NCBI GenBank assembly: GCA_965119665.1
Contig: OZ221974.1
Coordinates: forward strand, 186,001 to 250,000
Direction: 5' to 3'
DNA: 64,000 bases
From: Dialister sp900541485
GTDB taxonomy: Bacteria > Bacillota > Negativicutes > Veillonellales > Dialisteraceae
The notes beneath the pieces are model-generated. The model saw only the letters and a program-made list of their open reading frames with translations, had not been told where the DNA came from and searched no databases. This document shows, piece by piece, positions 35,726-44,795 of this stretch (within the stretch, counting starts at the first letter, position 1; every line of letters starts with the position of its first letter). Position numbers and translations under genes: made by a program.

Positions 35726-36556
35726 TTAAGCACATTCAAAAATAATTCCAACCAGTCCAGGCCCTAAATAGCACGCTAAAACCGGGGTCCCGCCTGTTAC
35801 GGTTACCTCGATGTCAGGGTATTCAGATTGTACTTGTCGTTGTAATTCTTTTGCCCCTTCTATATTTTCGATATGGACAATGCCAATGCGTTTGCAAGGA
35901 GAATTATTATGGAGATAATTTAATAAACTGGCTACAGCCTTTTTCCTTGTACGCACTTTATCCAAAACATCAACTTCATTATTCTTGTTTAAATAAATAC
36001 ATGGCTTGATTTTAAGGATACTTCCGATAATTCCTGCCGCTTTTCCGATACGTCCTCCGCGACGAAGATATTCTAAACTATCTACAGTAAAGGTGGTCCT
36101 CATACGCTCAGCTATATCCAGTAATTTTTTTACCAGATCATCAAAAGCGACCCCTGCATCTATAAACTCTAAAGCATCTTGCGCCATTTGCAAAATCCCG
36201 ATTGCTGTCGTCCTTGTATTAATAACTGCAATCTGATCACGTTTGGATTGTTTGGCCGCTAAAACTGCTCCGTTATATGTACCGCTGACAGCAGTAGTAA
36301 TACATAGAATAATAATAGCATCCTCTACAGGAATTTTATCAAATAACTCTAAAAAATCACCCGTGCTCGGCTGACTGGTAGGAATTGATTTTTTAGTAGC
36401 CTCTGAATACTCAATCACCTGAGAAATCGTAGCTTCCGTCTCCGGTACATATTCTCCATTAATTGCAAGTGTCAGTGGAATTAGATGTAAATTTTTATGT
36501 TTTGCAAGTGATTCCTCGGTAACTCCGGATGTACTGTCGACAATTACATGAATCAT
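35726..36556 (-). CDS. fakB: DegV-family fatty-acid-binding protein (FakB)
   Basis: A 276-residue DegV protein that binds a fatty acid and offers its carboxylate to FakA. Family motifs: IVDSTSGV (5-12), TSQPSTGDF (60-68) and TAVSGTYNGA, which with the conserved Arg/His region form the carboxylate pocket. Its position 16 bases upstream of fakA argues for the FakB role. Which chain length it prefers cannot be read. Confidence 0.9.
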   Translation of the reverse strand: MIHVIVDSTSGVTEESLAKHKNLHLIPLTLAINGEYVPETEATISQVIEYSEATKKSIPTSQPSTGDFLELFDKIPVEDAIIILCITTAVSGTYNGAVLAAKQSKRDQIAVINTRTTAIGILQMAQDALEFIDAGVAFDDLVKKLLDIAERMRTTFTVDSLEYLRRGGRIGKAAGIIGSILKIKPCIYLNKNNEVDVLDKVRTRKKAVASLLNYLHNNSPCKRIGIVHIENIEGAKELQRQVQSEYPDIEVTVTGGTPVLACYLGPGLVGIIFECA

Positions 36557-36578
36557 TCAATTCAAATCCTTCCTGTTA

Positions 36579-36941
36579 TTATTTTTTATCTTGTCTTTCC
36601 CTAAATTCTTTTAACAGCTGGGTATATGCATATTCATCATATCCATTGGTTGCCAATATATATTCTTTTAATTTTTTTCGTTCCATTGCCACTTTCATAG
36701 CGGAAAGTTCAAAAGGATCAAGTGAAATTCGCGCCAGTTGTTCACCGGTGGATGAATATCCGACAATCCCTTCTCCAAGTAAATCTAACAAAGATTCTTT
36801 TTTTATAATTTCGCAAAAACTTGCAAAAAACTTTTCAGCTTCTTTTTCCATTTCAGCTTTTAGTTTTTTATAGTTTTCCGCTTCCTTTGCCGGAATACGG
36901 TAACCGTCAATTTTAACAAATTTTTTTGGTAAATTAAACAT
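36579..36941 (-). CDS. Small protein of unknown function, first gene of the fak unit
   Basis: A 120-residue, strongly charged protein I do not recognise. It is predicted mainly helical, with a Lys/Glu-rich segment (about 18-46), a central GEGIVGYSSTGEQLA, and a C-terminal helix rich in Lys and Glu. No signal peptide or membrane segment is seen. It is 22 bases upstream of fakB and directly follows the best promoter in this region, so it is expressed with fakB-fakA. The sequence alone gives no function; a link to fatty-acid handling is only guilt by association. Confidence 0.68.
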   Translation of the reverse strand: MFNLPKKFVKIDGYRIPAKEAENYKKLKAEMEKEAEKFFASFCEIIKKESLLDLLGEGIVGYSSTGEQLARISLDPFELSAMKVAMERKKLKEYILATNGYDEYAYTQLLKEFRERQDKK

Positions 36942-36992
36942 GTTTTCCTCTAATCATGACTTCTCAGTTTACATAAATTTTCACTATATTTA

Positions 36993-37021
36993 AATATATA
37001 TCCCTATAAACTTTTGGTCAA
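36993..37021 (-). promoter_or_regulatory. Promoter of the orf-fakB-fakA unit
   Basis: Minus-strand -35 TTGACC (37016-37021) and -10 TATATT (36993-36998), each a 5/6 match at the ideal 17-base spacing. The -35 lies 4 bases past the end of mutS2, so the unit starts right behind mutS2. The -10 is about 50 bases before the start of the first gene. Confidence 0.65.
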
Positions 37022-37025
37022 GTTA

Positions 37026-39374
37026 CTAAAAATAAACATTTGTCACCCCATCACCTCCATTTTGCGGATTTGCCGATTCGAATTTACGGATAAAAGATAG
37101 GGTTTTTAAATAATTTTGTATCCCTTGCCGAAGTTTTCCTGTTCCTTTTCCATGAATAATTTGTACCGGTGATATTCCGGACATAAAGCAGTCATTTAAA
37201 AATCGATCAACCTCAGGAATAGCTTCATCAACAGTTTTCCCAATGATGTTGAGCGTTGTAGAAACAGTTTCTTCCCTCAATAAAGAATAGTTATTCCTGT
37301 ATTTACTTTTTGTTTGTTTTATATTTTTTTTATCTGATACAAAGCAGTGATTGACATCTACCGTCACATTTGAAAATCCACAATTAATTGTTACCTTATT
37401 ACCGGAAATTGATACAACTTCTCCATCCGTATCCAAAGTATCAATATAGACCGTCTCTCCGCGTTTTAAATCCTTTATATTTATATTTTTTCGCCTGTTT
37501 TTTGTCTTCGGTATATCCATCAAATTAATAGCATCTCTGATGCCGCATATATATGTTTGAAGATTTCCCCTGTCGGAATCTTTTTCTTTCTTTTTTAAGC
37601 TTTTAATAATTTCTTCCGATTGATTTCGCAGGTTTCGTTTTATGTTTTCGGCTTCTATTCTTGTTTTTTCTAAAATAGTATCTTTCTTTGCAAAAAAATT
37701 AGTGACTTCATTTTTTAACTCATTCCGCAGGTATTCGGCCTCTTTTAATGTATTTGATACCTCTTCTCTCTTTTGTTCAACTTCCTGCATTTGTTTGTTT
37801 AAACTTTCCATAACACTTTCCATATGATAAAGCGGCGATGTCTTTTGAAGAGTTTCCGCTCTCGCGATAATTGTTTCCGGAATGCCCATGCGTCTGCAAA
37901 TATTGAAAGCATTACTATTTCCCGATACACCGATAATCAAACGATAAGTCGGCGATAAGGTTTCTAAATCAAATTCCACAAAAGCATTTTCAATTTTTTT
38001 TCTTTCATATGCCATTTTCTTCATTTCGCTGAAATGGGAAGTAATAATTGTAGACACGGATTTTATCTCTAAATATTCCGTAATTGATTGGGCCAAAGCC
38101 GCCCCTTCAATCGGATCCGTTCCTGAACCCAACTCATCCAATAGCACTAAATCGCCTTTATCAACAACAGGCAAAAATGAAATCAATTGTTTTATGTAAC
38201 TCGAAAAAGTTGATAAGTTAAGTTGTATGCTTTGCTCATCACCAATAATTGAATAAATATGTTTGTACACCGGAAGTATTGAGCCCTCTTCAGCAGGAAT
38301 AAATAATCCGGATTGATTCATTAAAGCTAATAATCCTGCTGTTTTTATAGCTATTGTCTTCCCACCGGCATTTGATCCGGTGATAATCAGAACATCAAAA
38401 CTCTTCCCTAAAGTTAAGGAGATTGGCACCACTTGATCTTTAGGTATTAAAGGGTGCCTGGCATTTTTTAATACCATTTCTCCGTTCTTCGCACAAATCG
38501 CTTTGGTCCCCTGCATGGATAGAGATAACAAACCGCGGGCAAAAATAAATTCTATTTCGGTTGCTATATTACAATTTTTTTCGAGAATATCTTTATTTTG
38601 CTTTACCTGATTTGTCAGCTTTTCCAGTATTGCATGTATCTCCTGTCGTTCTGCAGCTAAGAGTTCCGCTAAATCATTATTTAACTGAACAGATATCATG
38701 GGTTCCATAAATAAGGTTTGTCCGGTTGCAGAGCGATCGTGAACAATTCCATCAAAGCGATGACGGTATTCTTCTTTAATAGGGACAACATATCTATGAT
38801 TTCGTTGGGTTATAATGAAGTCCTGAAAATAAGAGCTTTGATTTTTATCATTAAGTATTTTTTGAAATGCTTTTCTGATTTTAGCTCTTCCATACTCCAT
38901 ATCATTTCTTATTTTTGCTAATCCGACAGATGCATGATCTCTGATTTCACCCTTCTCATCAAAAACCTGTCTGATATTTCGTATAAGCTGGTTTTCAGGA
39001 GTTATATTTTGTGATATTGCTTCTAATAGCGGGTATAAAAGATGACGTTCTCCCTCAAAATAATGATACATCTTGTCATAGGTTTCAAGAGAGCTTGCCA
39101 ATTCCATAAATTCTTTCGGCAGTAAGATGATATCTTTGTCTGCCTTTTTTAAGATCTGAAAAATATCGTATGTTTCCCCCAGAGGTGTTGTTATTTCTTT
39201 TTCTAAACAAATATTTGCTTCTTCTGTCTGTAATAACCACTCCGAGACCTTTTCGGGATTATCAGACGGACATAAATTTATTGCTTTTTTCTTGGCTAAA
39301 GAAGATGGTGCCAGTTTTTCCAACATTTTCTTTATTTCATCAAATTCGAGAATTTGAAATATCTCTTGATTCAT
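37026..39374 (-). CDS. mutS2: MutS2 (ribosome-collision/DNA recombination ATPase with Smr domain)
   Basis: A 782-residue MutS-family protein without the mismatch-reading domains. It has a clamp and lever region, Walker A TGSNAGGKT (about 331-339), Walker B DLVLLDELGSGTDP, a long coiled-coil (about 500-590), and a C-terminal Smr nuclease domain with IHGKGTGKLRQGI. In Bacillus MutS2 splits collided ribosomes; older work ties it to suppressing recombination. It overlaps the U32 gene stop by one base (TAATG), implying coupled translation. Domain set is complete. Confidence 0.95.
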   Translation of the reverse strand: MNQEIFQILEFDEIKKMLEKLAPSSLAKKKAINLCPSDNPEKVSEWLLQTEEANICLEKEITTPLGETYDIFQILKKADKDIILLPKEFMELASSLETYDKMYHYFEGERHLLYPLLEAISQNITPENQLIRNIRQVFDEKGEIRDHASVGLAKIRNDMEYGRAKIRKAFQKILNDKNQSSYFQDFIITQRNHRYVVPIKEEYRHRFDGIVHDRSATGQTLFMEPMISVQLNNDLAELLAAERQEIHAILEKLTNQVKQNKDILEKNCNIATEIEFIFARGLLSLSMQGTKAICAKNGEMVLKNARHPLIPKDQVVPISLTLGKSFDVLIITGSNAGGKTIAIKTAGLLALMNQSGLFIPAEEGSILPVYKHIYSIIGDEQSIQLNLSTFSSYIKQLISFLPVVDKGDLVLLDELGSGTDPIEGAALAQSITEYLEIKSVSTIITSHFSEMKKMAYERKKIENAFVEFDLETLSPTYRLIIGVSGNSNAFNICRRMGIPETIIARAETLQKTSPLYHMESVMESLNKQMQEVEQKREEVSNTLKEAEYLRNELKNEVTNFFAKKDTILEKTRIEAENIKRNLRNQSEEIIKSLKKKEKDSDRGNLQTYICGIRDAINLMDIPKTKNRRKNINIKDLKRGETVYIDTLDTDGEVVSISGNKVTINCGFSNVTVDVNHCFVSDKKNIKQTKSKYRNNYSLLREETVSTTLNIIGKTVDEAIPEVDRFLNDCFMSGISPVQIIHGKGTGKLRQGIQNYLKTLSFIRKFESANPQNGGDGVTNVYF

Positions 39375-41806
39375 TACAATACACCCCTGAAAAAATGTCC
39401 TCTTGTAAATTGGCGGTTTTGTTCTATCGGCTCAGGCGGCAATTCTTTCCCCTTTAAAATATCTAAATACGACTGACAGATGTTGCCTGCATCTTCTTCT
39501 GTTCCCTTTAAGTTTAAGCACAATCTCTTGATTCCTGTTTTTAAGAGTTCCGGCAAATACGGTCTCATATCTAAAACATGGGAGTTTAAAATATGCATAT
39601 GACACCATTCATCTGTCTTCACAGGGAAACATTCTCCTTTTTGATCTTGTAGTAAGTAATTATGCTTGAGACAAGGTTGTGGGCAATGTATTTTCGGGTT
39701 ATCAGTCATAACTGCATTAATTACACAATATTCTGAAACCATCAGCTCTGTCCGTCCATAAACATATACTCCCAACGGAATTTTGGAATGCATCACAATA
39801 TTCTTTATTTGAGGTATTGTCAGTTCTTGTGACAGATATGCTGTAGAAACCCCTATGTTTTCCAAAAAATGTACGCTTTCTTTATTAAATAAATTAAATG
39901 AAGTTCCGCATTCCAGCGGTAAGTTAATATGATAATCTTTTACCCATTCAATCATTCCCGGAAATTCAATTTCAATTCCATCAGGCTTTAGTTCGCATAA
40001 ATGAAGAAATTCTTTCTTAACACGTACCTCATTAAATTCTCTTACCACCCGGGGAAATGTAAACGTGATTTTTCCTTGCCCGGCATGCACTAAATCTAAA
40101 GCCTCTTTATAGATATCCGGGGAAAGAGGTTTGTGATGAAAAGATTCTCCTCCAAAAATAAATCTTTTAACCCCTTTATTCAGTGCTGACTTTACATGTT
40201 CAATTCTATCTGTTTTTATAACAATTGATGCAGATTCTTCCCGAAAAGAATAGTTTACCTTTTTTATTTCATCACTACTGTTTACTTTTAATCCGAAAAT
40301 ATTCATTTTTTCCATCCGTAAAATTTCCAGCTTGGAAATGGCTTCTTGCCTCATTTTATTTATGATGCTTCTCGGAATCATACAACCATTATTTATAATT
40401 TCTGCCGACAAAAATTTAAACCATGTATTTCCTAAACGGGATAGTTGATTTTTAATCTCCTCTGTAGATGTTGCTTGTTTAATTGCCTTTTCTGCCACGA
40501 TTTTAGAGTTGACTGTAACCGTATTATTTTCATCATCAGTTACTGACAAGTTAATCAGTTGCCCCGGTACCGCATTGAATTTAAATTTTAATTGAATCTT
40601 ATGCTCCGCATTCTTAATTGAAAATTGTGCTTTTTTACTTTCAAAATGCCAATAAACCTTACCATTCATTTTGGGTTTTTCTAACGTAAATAATTTATAA
40701 CTGTCCCCTTTTATATATTTTTGGACTTTTACATCTGAATAGGCAATTCTATTATCTGCTGTTTCGAAAGAAACACCTGTCACTTCTTCTGTATAATTCT
40801 TTTTCGCTTTAAAAATAAAACCCCCGTTTGTCAGGCGGAGAACCATCCCGATTTCTACTCCGTGATTTCCCGGAGCATATTGTGTAATGCTTTCAGTTCC
40901 TACACAGTTGTCCAAATAAGAAGCTGTATATCCCCGGTTAAACTCTTTTTTCAGATTAAGCCTAATCGGACTTAAATCTAATCTATCCTCGTTATATGCA
41001 ACATCAATGGCTTTACGGTAACTTAAAACTGCTTGATAAACATATTCGGGACTTTTCATACGACCTTCAATCTTTAATGAATCAACTTTTGCATTAATTA
41101 AATCCGGTACATGTTCTAATCCCATCATATCTTTCATGCTTAGGATGTATTTCCCTTTTTTCGGTTGTAAAATACGTCCTGCATTGTCTACCAATTGATA
41201 GGGCATACGACAGGGTTGTGCACAAGAACCGCGATTTCCGCTCCTGTTTCCAATAAAACTGCTCATCAGACACTGCCCGGAATAGCAAACACAAAGTGCA
41301 CCATGGACAAAAACCTCTATTTCCATGTTTGTTGATTCCACTATATTTTTGATTTCTTCTAATGATAATTCTCTGGATAAAACAACCCGTTGAAACCCTA
41401 AAGATTCCAAAAATCTGACCCCTGATGCATTGGAAACCGTCATTTGTGTACTTCCGTGAAGAGGAATATGAGGAGCAATTCTTTTTATCACACTCGCAAC
41501 GCCTAAATCCTGTACAAGAATTCCATCAATTTCCAATTTTGCCAAACGATAAAGATATCCTTCAAGATTCCTCATTTCCCTATCAGCAATCAGCGTGTTT
41601 AATGTAACATAAACACGGACGCCCTTGATATGTGCTTGTCTGACCGCATTTTCGATTTCTTCATCAGAAAAATTCCCGGCAAATTTGCGGGCACTGAATT
41701 GTTTACCGCCTAAATATACAGCGTCAGCCCCACCGTCCAAAGCTGCCATGAAATGCTCCGGCGATCCTGCGGGTGCCAATAATTCTATCTTTTTCCGGAT
41801 TTTCAA
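39374..41806 (-). CDS. U32-family collagenase-like peptidase / RNA-modification protein, long form
   Basis: An 810-residue U32 protein. The first half opens with ELLAPAGSPEHFMAALDGGADAVYLGG and has the four-cysteine region (CVCYSGQCLMSS, CAQPCRMPY). A DUF3656-like middle follows, then a second barrel (about 520-790) repeating the pattern with CVINAVM, CPQPCLKHNYL and a further Cys. Family members include RlhA and TrhP, now known in RNA hydroxylation, so a peptidase activity should not be assumed. It ends in TAATG, coupling it to mutS2. Long two-barrel forms are common in Firmicutes. Confidence 0.88.
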   Translation of the reverse strand: MKIRKKIELLAPAGSPEHFMAALDGGADAVYLGGKQFSARKFAGNFSDEEIENAVRQAHIKGVRVYVTLNTLIADREMRNLEGYLYRLAKLEIDGILVQDLGVASVIKRIAPHIPLHGSTQMTVSNASGVRFLESLGFQRVVLSRELSLEEIKNIVESTNMEIEVFVHGALCVCYSGQCLMSSFIGNRSGNRGSCAQPCRMPYQLVDNAGRILQPKKGKYILSMKDMMGLEHVPDLINAKVDSLKIEGRMKSPEYVYQAVLSYRKAIDVAYNEDRLDLSPIRLNLKKEFNRGYTASYLDNCVGTESITQYAPGNHGVEIGMVLRLTNGGFIFKAKKNYTEEVTGVSFETADNRIAYSDVKVQKYIKGDSYKLFTLEKPKMNGKVYWHFESKKAQFSIKNAEHKIQLKFKFNAVPGQLINLSVTDDENNTVTVNSKIVAEKAIKQATSTEEIKNQLSRLGNTWFKFLSAEIINNGCMIPRSIINKMRQEAISKLEILRMEKMNIFGLKVNSSDEIKKVNYSFREESASIVIKTDRIEHVKSALNKGVKRFIFGGESFHHKPLSPDIYKEALDLVHAGQGKITFTFPRVVREFNEVRVKKEFLHLCELKPDGIEIEFPGMIEWVKDYHINLPLECGTSFNLFNKESVHFLENIGVSTAYLSQELTIPQIKNIVMHSKIPLGVYVYGRTELMVSEYCVINAVMTDNPKIHCPQPCLKHNYLLQDQKGECFPVKTDEWCHMHILNSHVLDMRPYLPELLKTGIKRLCLNLKGTEEDAGNICQSYLDILKGKELPPEPIEQNRQFTRGHFFRGVL

Positions 41807-41823
41807 GTGATATCCTTTCCAAT

Positions 41824-41868
41824 AAAATAAGAGAAGTCCTCTTCTGTATGAGAATCTTCTCTTATTTT
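41824..41868 (-). terminator. Terminator after the PduO-type adenosyltransferase gene
   Basis: A 13-base inverted repeat AAAATAAGAGAAG/CTTCTCTTATTTT (41824-41836 and 41856-41868) with an inner TTCT/AGAA pairing. The stem is AT-rich but ends in T-runs on both strands. It lies 22 bases past the adenosyltransferase stop and ahead of the U32 gene. Confidence 0.75.
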
Positions 41869-41890
41869 AACATATATTTTTTGTATTACT

Positions 41891-42394
41891 TTATTTTACT
41901 TCAGCTTCATACCGGGATAATGTAAAACATAAATCCGATAAACGGTTCAAATAACGAATTCCGGTCTCATGAACCTCTTCAGTTTCCGCAAGTCTCCACA
42001 TATCCCTTTCAGCCCGACGAACTACAGATCTCGCCATATCTAAAAAACTTGCGCTCTGAGTATCTCCCGGAACCAAAAAATGGTCTAACGGTTCCAAAGA
42101 CTCCGTATATTTATCAATAATTTGCTCAAGCTCCGTTACGTTATCGCTTGTAATGTTTGCTTCTTTCCCAACACTGGCAATATCTGCCATCAAAAGCCAT
42201 AAATCTTTTTGAATTTTATAAATAGTTTCTTTAACATTATCATGTGTAGCAAATGCACGAGCCATTCCAAGTACAGAGTCAACTTCATCAACTGTGCCAT
42301 AAGTTTCTACGCGAAGACTGCCTTTTGAAACACGTTCTCCCGTATAAAGACTTGTCTTTCCTTTATCACCTGTACGTGTATAAACTTTCGACAT
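41891..42394 (-). CDS. PduO-type cob(I)alamin adenosyltransferase
   Basis: Moves the adenosyl group of ATP onto cob(I)alamin or corrinoid precursors. The 167-residue helical protein has YTRTGDKGKTSLYTGERVSKG at the N-terminus, the ATP-site VDEVDSVLG, and VRRAERDMWRL with the conserved Arg-rich segment. The ATG at 42394 has AAGGTGAC 4 bases upstream; a GTG three codons earlier is less likely. It is 18 bases downstream of ndk and 14 kb away from the cob operon, whose adenosylated intermediates it would supply. Confidence 0.93.
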   Translation of the reverse strand: MSKVYTRTGDKGKTSLYTGERVSKGSLRVETYGTVDEVDSVLGMARAFATHDNVKETIYKIQKDLWLLMADIASVGKEANITSDNVTELEQIIDKYTESLEPLDHFLVPGDTQSASFLDMARSVVRRAERDMWRLAETEEVHETGIRYLNRLSDLCFTLSRYEAEVK

Positions 42395-42412
42395 AAAAGT
42401 CACCTTATTTCA

Positions 42413-42829
42413 TTAGTTTAATTCAGGAAACCATAAACCAATTTCTCTGGCCGCTGTTTCCGGAGCATCAGATGCATGCACTACATTTTCATCAATAGAT
42501 GTTGCAAAATCACCACGAATAGATCCGGGCACAGCTTCCAAAGGATTCGTTGCTCCATTAATCTGACGGACTGCGGCAACAGCATTTTCCCCTTCAATAA
42601 CCATAGCTAAAACAGGACCGGAAGTGATAAAAGAAATTAAATCATTAAAAAAACCTTTACCCTCATGCTCTGCATAGTGTTTTTTTGCCAATTCCTCAGG
42701 AACGTTAATCATTTTAATTGCATGGACAAATAATCCTTTCCTTTCAAATCTGGAAATAATTTCTCCACAAATATGTTTCTTTACTCCATCCGGTTTTACA
42801 AGAACAAGAGTTTTTTCAATATTGGCCAT
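42413..42829 (-). CDS. ndk: Nucleoside diphosphate kinase
   Basis: Transfers gamma-phosphate between nucleotides through a phosphohistidine. The 138-residue protein has K12 (VLVKPDGVKK), NGATNPLEA and the active-site H118 in VHASDAPETAARE. Length is normal. It is 19 bases downstream of htpX, so it appears to share a message with htpX and the adenosyltransferase. Confidence 0.97.
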   Translation of the reverse strand: MANIEKTLVLVKPDGVKKHICGEIISRFERKGLFVHAIKMINVPEELAKKHYAEHEGKGFFNDLISFITSGPVLAMVIEGENAVAAVRQINGATNPLEAVPGSIRGDFATSIDENVVHASDAPETAAREIGLWFPELN

Positions 42830-42848
42830 AATGTTCCTCCTTAAAAAA

Positions 42849-43721
42849 TTAATTCATATGAGCTGCAATTTCACGCAACTTTTTTACACGTTCTTCTGTT
42901 GAAGGATGTGTAGAAAACAAAGATGTAAATCCGCTAACTCCTGTCAGTGGGTTAATAATAAACAACCCCGATGATGACGGTTTTGCATTAGGCATCACCT
43001 TGCGATGAGCATAATTATCCAGCTTTTCCAGTGCTGATGCCAAGGCTAATGGTTTTCCGCTGATTTCTGCACCGGAAGCATCTGCCATAAATTCTCTGGA
43101 ACGAGACAACGCCATTTGAACAAGCGCTGCTGCTAACGGTGCAATAATAATTGTTGCTAAAAGCGCAATCGGGTTGTTGCTTCGTCCCTCGCTATCTCTC
43201 CCGCCGCCAAATATAGCCGCCCATTGTGCAGCTTGTGCCACATAACTGATAGCTGTAGCAAAAGTGGATGCCATAGTCATAATCAGTGTATCATGATGCC
43301 GAATATGAGACAACTCGTGACTGATTACTCCCGCTATTTCATCTTTGTCCAAAAGAGAAATCAATCCTTCTGTTACCGCAACTGCAGCGTGGTTTTCATT
43401 TCGTCCTGTTGCAAAAGCATTGGGAACAGACGTAGGCACTATATACAATCGCGGCATAGGTATATTAGCATTTCTAGCTAATTTTCTGACAAGCTCAAAC
43501 AACTCCGGTACCTGTTCTTCTGATAACTCCTGTGCATTATAAGCGTTTAAGGCAATCTTATCTGAATTCCAATAGCTGTAAAAATTCATAACCAGAGCAA
43601 TAATAAACATAACAGTTGCTCCATTACGTCCTCCAAAATATCCGCCTATAGTTACTAAAATAACACATAAAAGTGTCATTAACATAACTGATTTCACTCT
43701 ATTTATCATAAATTTCCTCAC
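42849..43721 (-). CDS. htpX: Membrane zinc metalloprotease HtpX
   Basis: Membrane-embedded protease that degrades misfolded membrane proteins. The 290-residue protein has two N-terminal membrane segments (about 11-29 and 34-51), the zinc motif HELSHIRHHD with H135, E136 and H139, further hydrophobic segments (about 150-210), and a downstream EFMAD with the third zinc ligand. It lies just downstream of the tRNA-Pro gene. No terminator separates them apart from a T-run behind the tRNA, so they may share the tRNA promoter. Confidence 0.94.
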   Translation of the reverse strand: MRKFMINRVKSVMLMTLLCVILVTIGGYFGGRNGATVMFIIALVMNFYSYWNSDKIALNAYNAQELSEEQVPELFELVRKLARNANIPMPRLYIVPTSVPNAFATGRNENHAAVAVTEGLISLLDKDEIAGVISHELSHIRHHDTLIMTMASTFATAISYVAQAAQWAAIFGGGRDSEGRSNNPIALLATIIIAPLAAALVQMALSRSREFMADASGAEISGKPLALASALEKLDNYAHRKVMPNAKPSSSGLFIINPLTGVSGFTSLFSTHPSTEERVKKLREIAAHMN

Positions 43722-43751
43722 TTTTCAAAGGAATGACCAAGCAATAAAAAA

Positions 43752-43828
43752 TGGTCGGAACGACATGATTCGAACATGCGACCTCTACCACCCCAAGGTA
43801 GCGCTCTACCAAACTGAGCTACGTCCCG
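43752..43828 (-). tRNA. tRNA-Pro (anticodon GGG)
   Basis: A complete 77-base tRNA on the minus strand. The acceptor stem CGGGACG/CGTTCCG pairs fully with one G-U. The D arm is GCTC/GAGC, the anticodon stem CTACC/GGTAG has loop TTGGGGT with GGG at 34-36, and the T arm contains TTCGAAT. The discriminator A and an encoded CCA follow. The GGG anticodon reads CCC/CCU proline codons. A promoter lies directly upstream. Confidence 0.97.
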
Positions 43829-43846
43829 ACAATTGCTACATAAAAT

Positions 43847-43875
43847 AGAATACACATTTTATTAATAATTGTCAA
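43847..43875 (-). promoter_or_regulatory. Promoter of tRNA-Pro
   Basis: Minus-strand -35 TTGACA (43870-43875, perfect) and -10 TATTCT (43847-43852) with 17-base spacing. The -35 overlaps the last codons of thrB. Transcription would begin about 10 bases before the mature tRNA 5' end. Confidence 0.75.
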
Positions 43876-44795
43876 TATATAATTGGAGAAACTCCGTTTT
43901 GATCAAATTCTAAAATCATATATCGTGCTGTTATATTTTGTTTTAAAAATGCCGATGACATATTTTCTGCAACAGATGTTGCACTTTTTTCATCAGTAAA
44001 AGCAATCATTGTAGGACCGGATCCGCTAATTGTTGCACCATATGCACCTGCTTCATAAGCATTTTGAATAGCTTCGGCTCCACCGGGAATCAGGCTTAAA
44101 CGATACGGAACATGTACAAAATCTTCTAATCCCAATTTCAAAAATTCCGGCTTCTGAAAAAAGAATGCTGATAACAAAAAAGAAAGACTTCTGATATTAT
44201 TCACAACAGCTTGTCTGCTATATGCGACAGGTAAAACTGATCTGGCTTTTTCCGTCAAAAGCTCAAAATCCGGAATAACAACAACTGATTTCCAAGAAGA
44301 GTCAATCTTTACCTTGTTGAGAATCACCGTATCATCCTTTTGTGACGATATGCAAAAACCGCCCCAAACTGCCGGCGCTACATTATCAGGATGTCCCTCT
44401 ATTCCGGCGGTTATATTTAAGATTTCGTTTTTACTTAAAATATCTCCCAAATATTGATTCGCTAAAAATGCACCTGCCACCAACGCCGATGAACTGCTCC
44501 CAAGTCCCCTTGCAAGCGGAATTCTGTTAACAAGCCTGAACTTTCCACCGGGAATTTCTTTGCCTATTTTTCTGCTCACGGCTTCCATTGCCTGTAAAAT
44601 CATATTTGATTTTCCGGGAAAAATTTCTGCTTTCCCTTCGCCTTCCACATAAAATTCAGATTGTGCAAGCAAAAGAGACTTGTCCGGTTCAAAATAAACT
44701 TCATTATAGAGGGATAATGCTATTCCCAGAGTGTCAAATCCACTTCCTATGTTTGCCGTTGTAGCAGGCACTTTGACTCCTAATTCTTTATTCAT
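43872..44795 (-). CDS. thrB: Homoserine kinase
   Basis: Phosphorylates homoserine on the way to threonine. The 307-residue GHMP kinase has PATTANIGSGFDTLG at residues 10-24 and the ATP loop PLARGLGSSSSA (93-104), with TISGSGPTMIAF near the C-terminus. It overlaps hom by 8 bases. Threonine synthase (thrC) is not in the window. Its last codons contain the -35 of the tRNA-Pro promoter. Confidence 0.96.
   Translation of the reverse strand: MNKELGVKVPATTANIGSGFDTLGIALSLYNEVYFEPDKSLLLAQSEFYVEGEGKAEIFPGKSNMILQAMEAVSRKIGKEIPGGKFRLVNRIPLARGLGSSSSALVAGAFLANQYLGDILSKNEILNITAGIEGHPDNVAPAVWGGFCISSQKDDTVILNKVKIDSSWKSVVVIPDFELLTEKARSVLPVAYSRQAVVNNIRSLSFLLSAFFFQKPEFLKLGLEDFVHVPYRLSLIPGGAEAIQNAYEAGAYGATISGSGPTMIAFTDEKSATSVAENMSSAFLKQNITARYMILEFDQNGVSPIIY

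Noticed and set aside
43722..43751. Terminator behind tRNA-Pro
   Set aside because: There is a T-run after the CCA end but no stem other than the tRNA itself, so a separate terminator cannot be supported.
43752..43828. tRNA-Pro as an integration (att) site
   Set aside because: No integrase, no repeated tRNA 3' end and no accessory genes lie on either side; both flanks are housekeeping genes.
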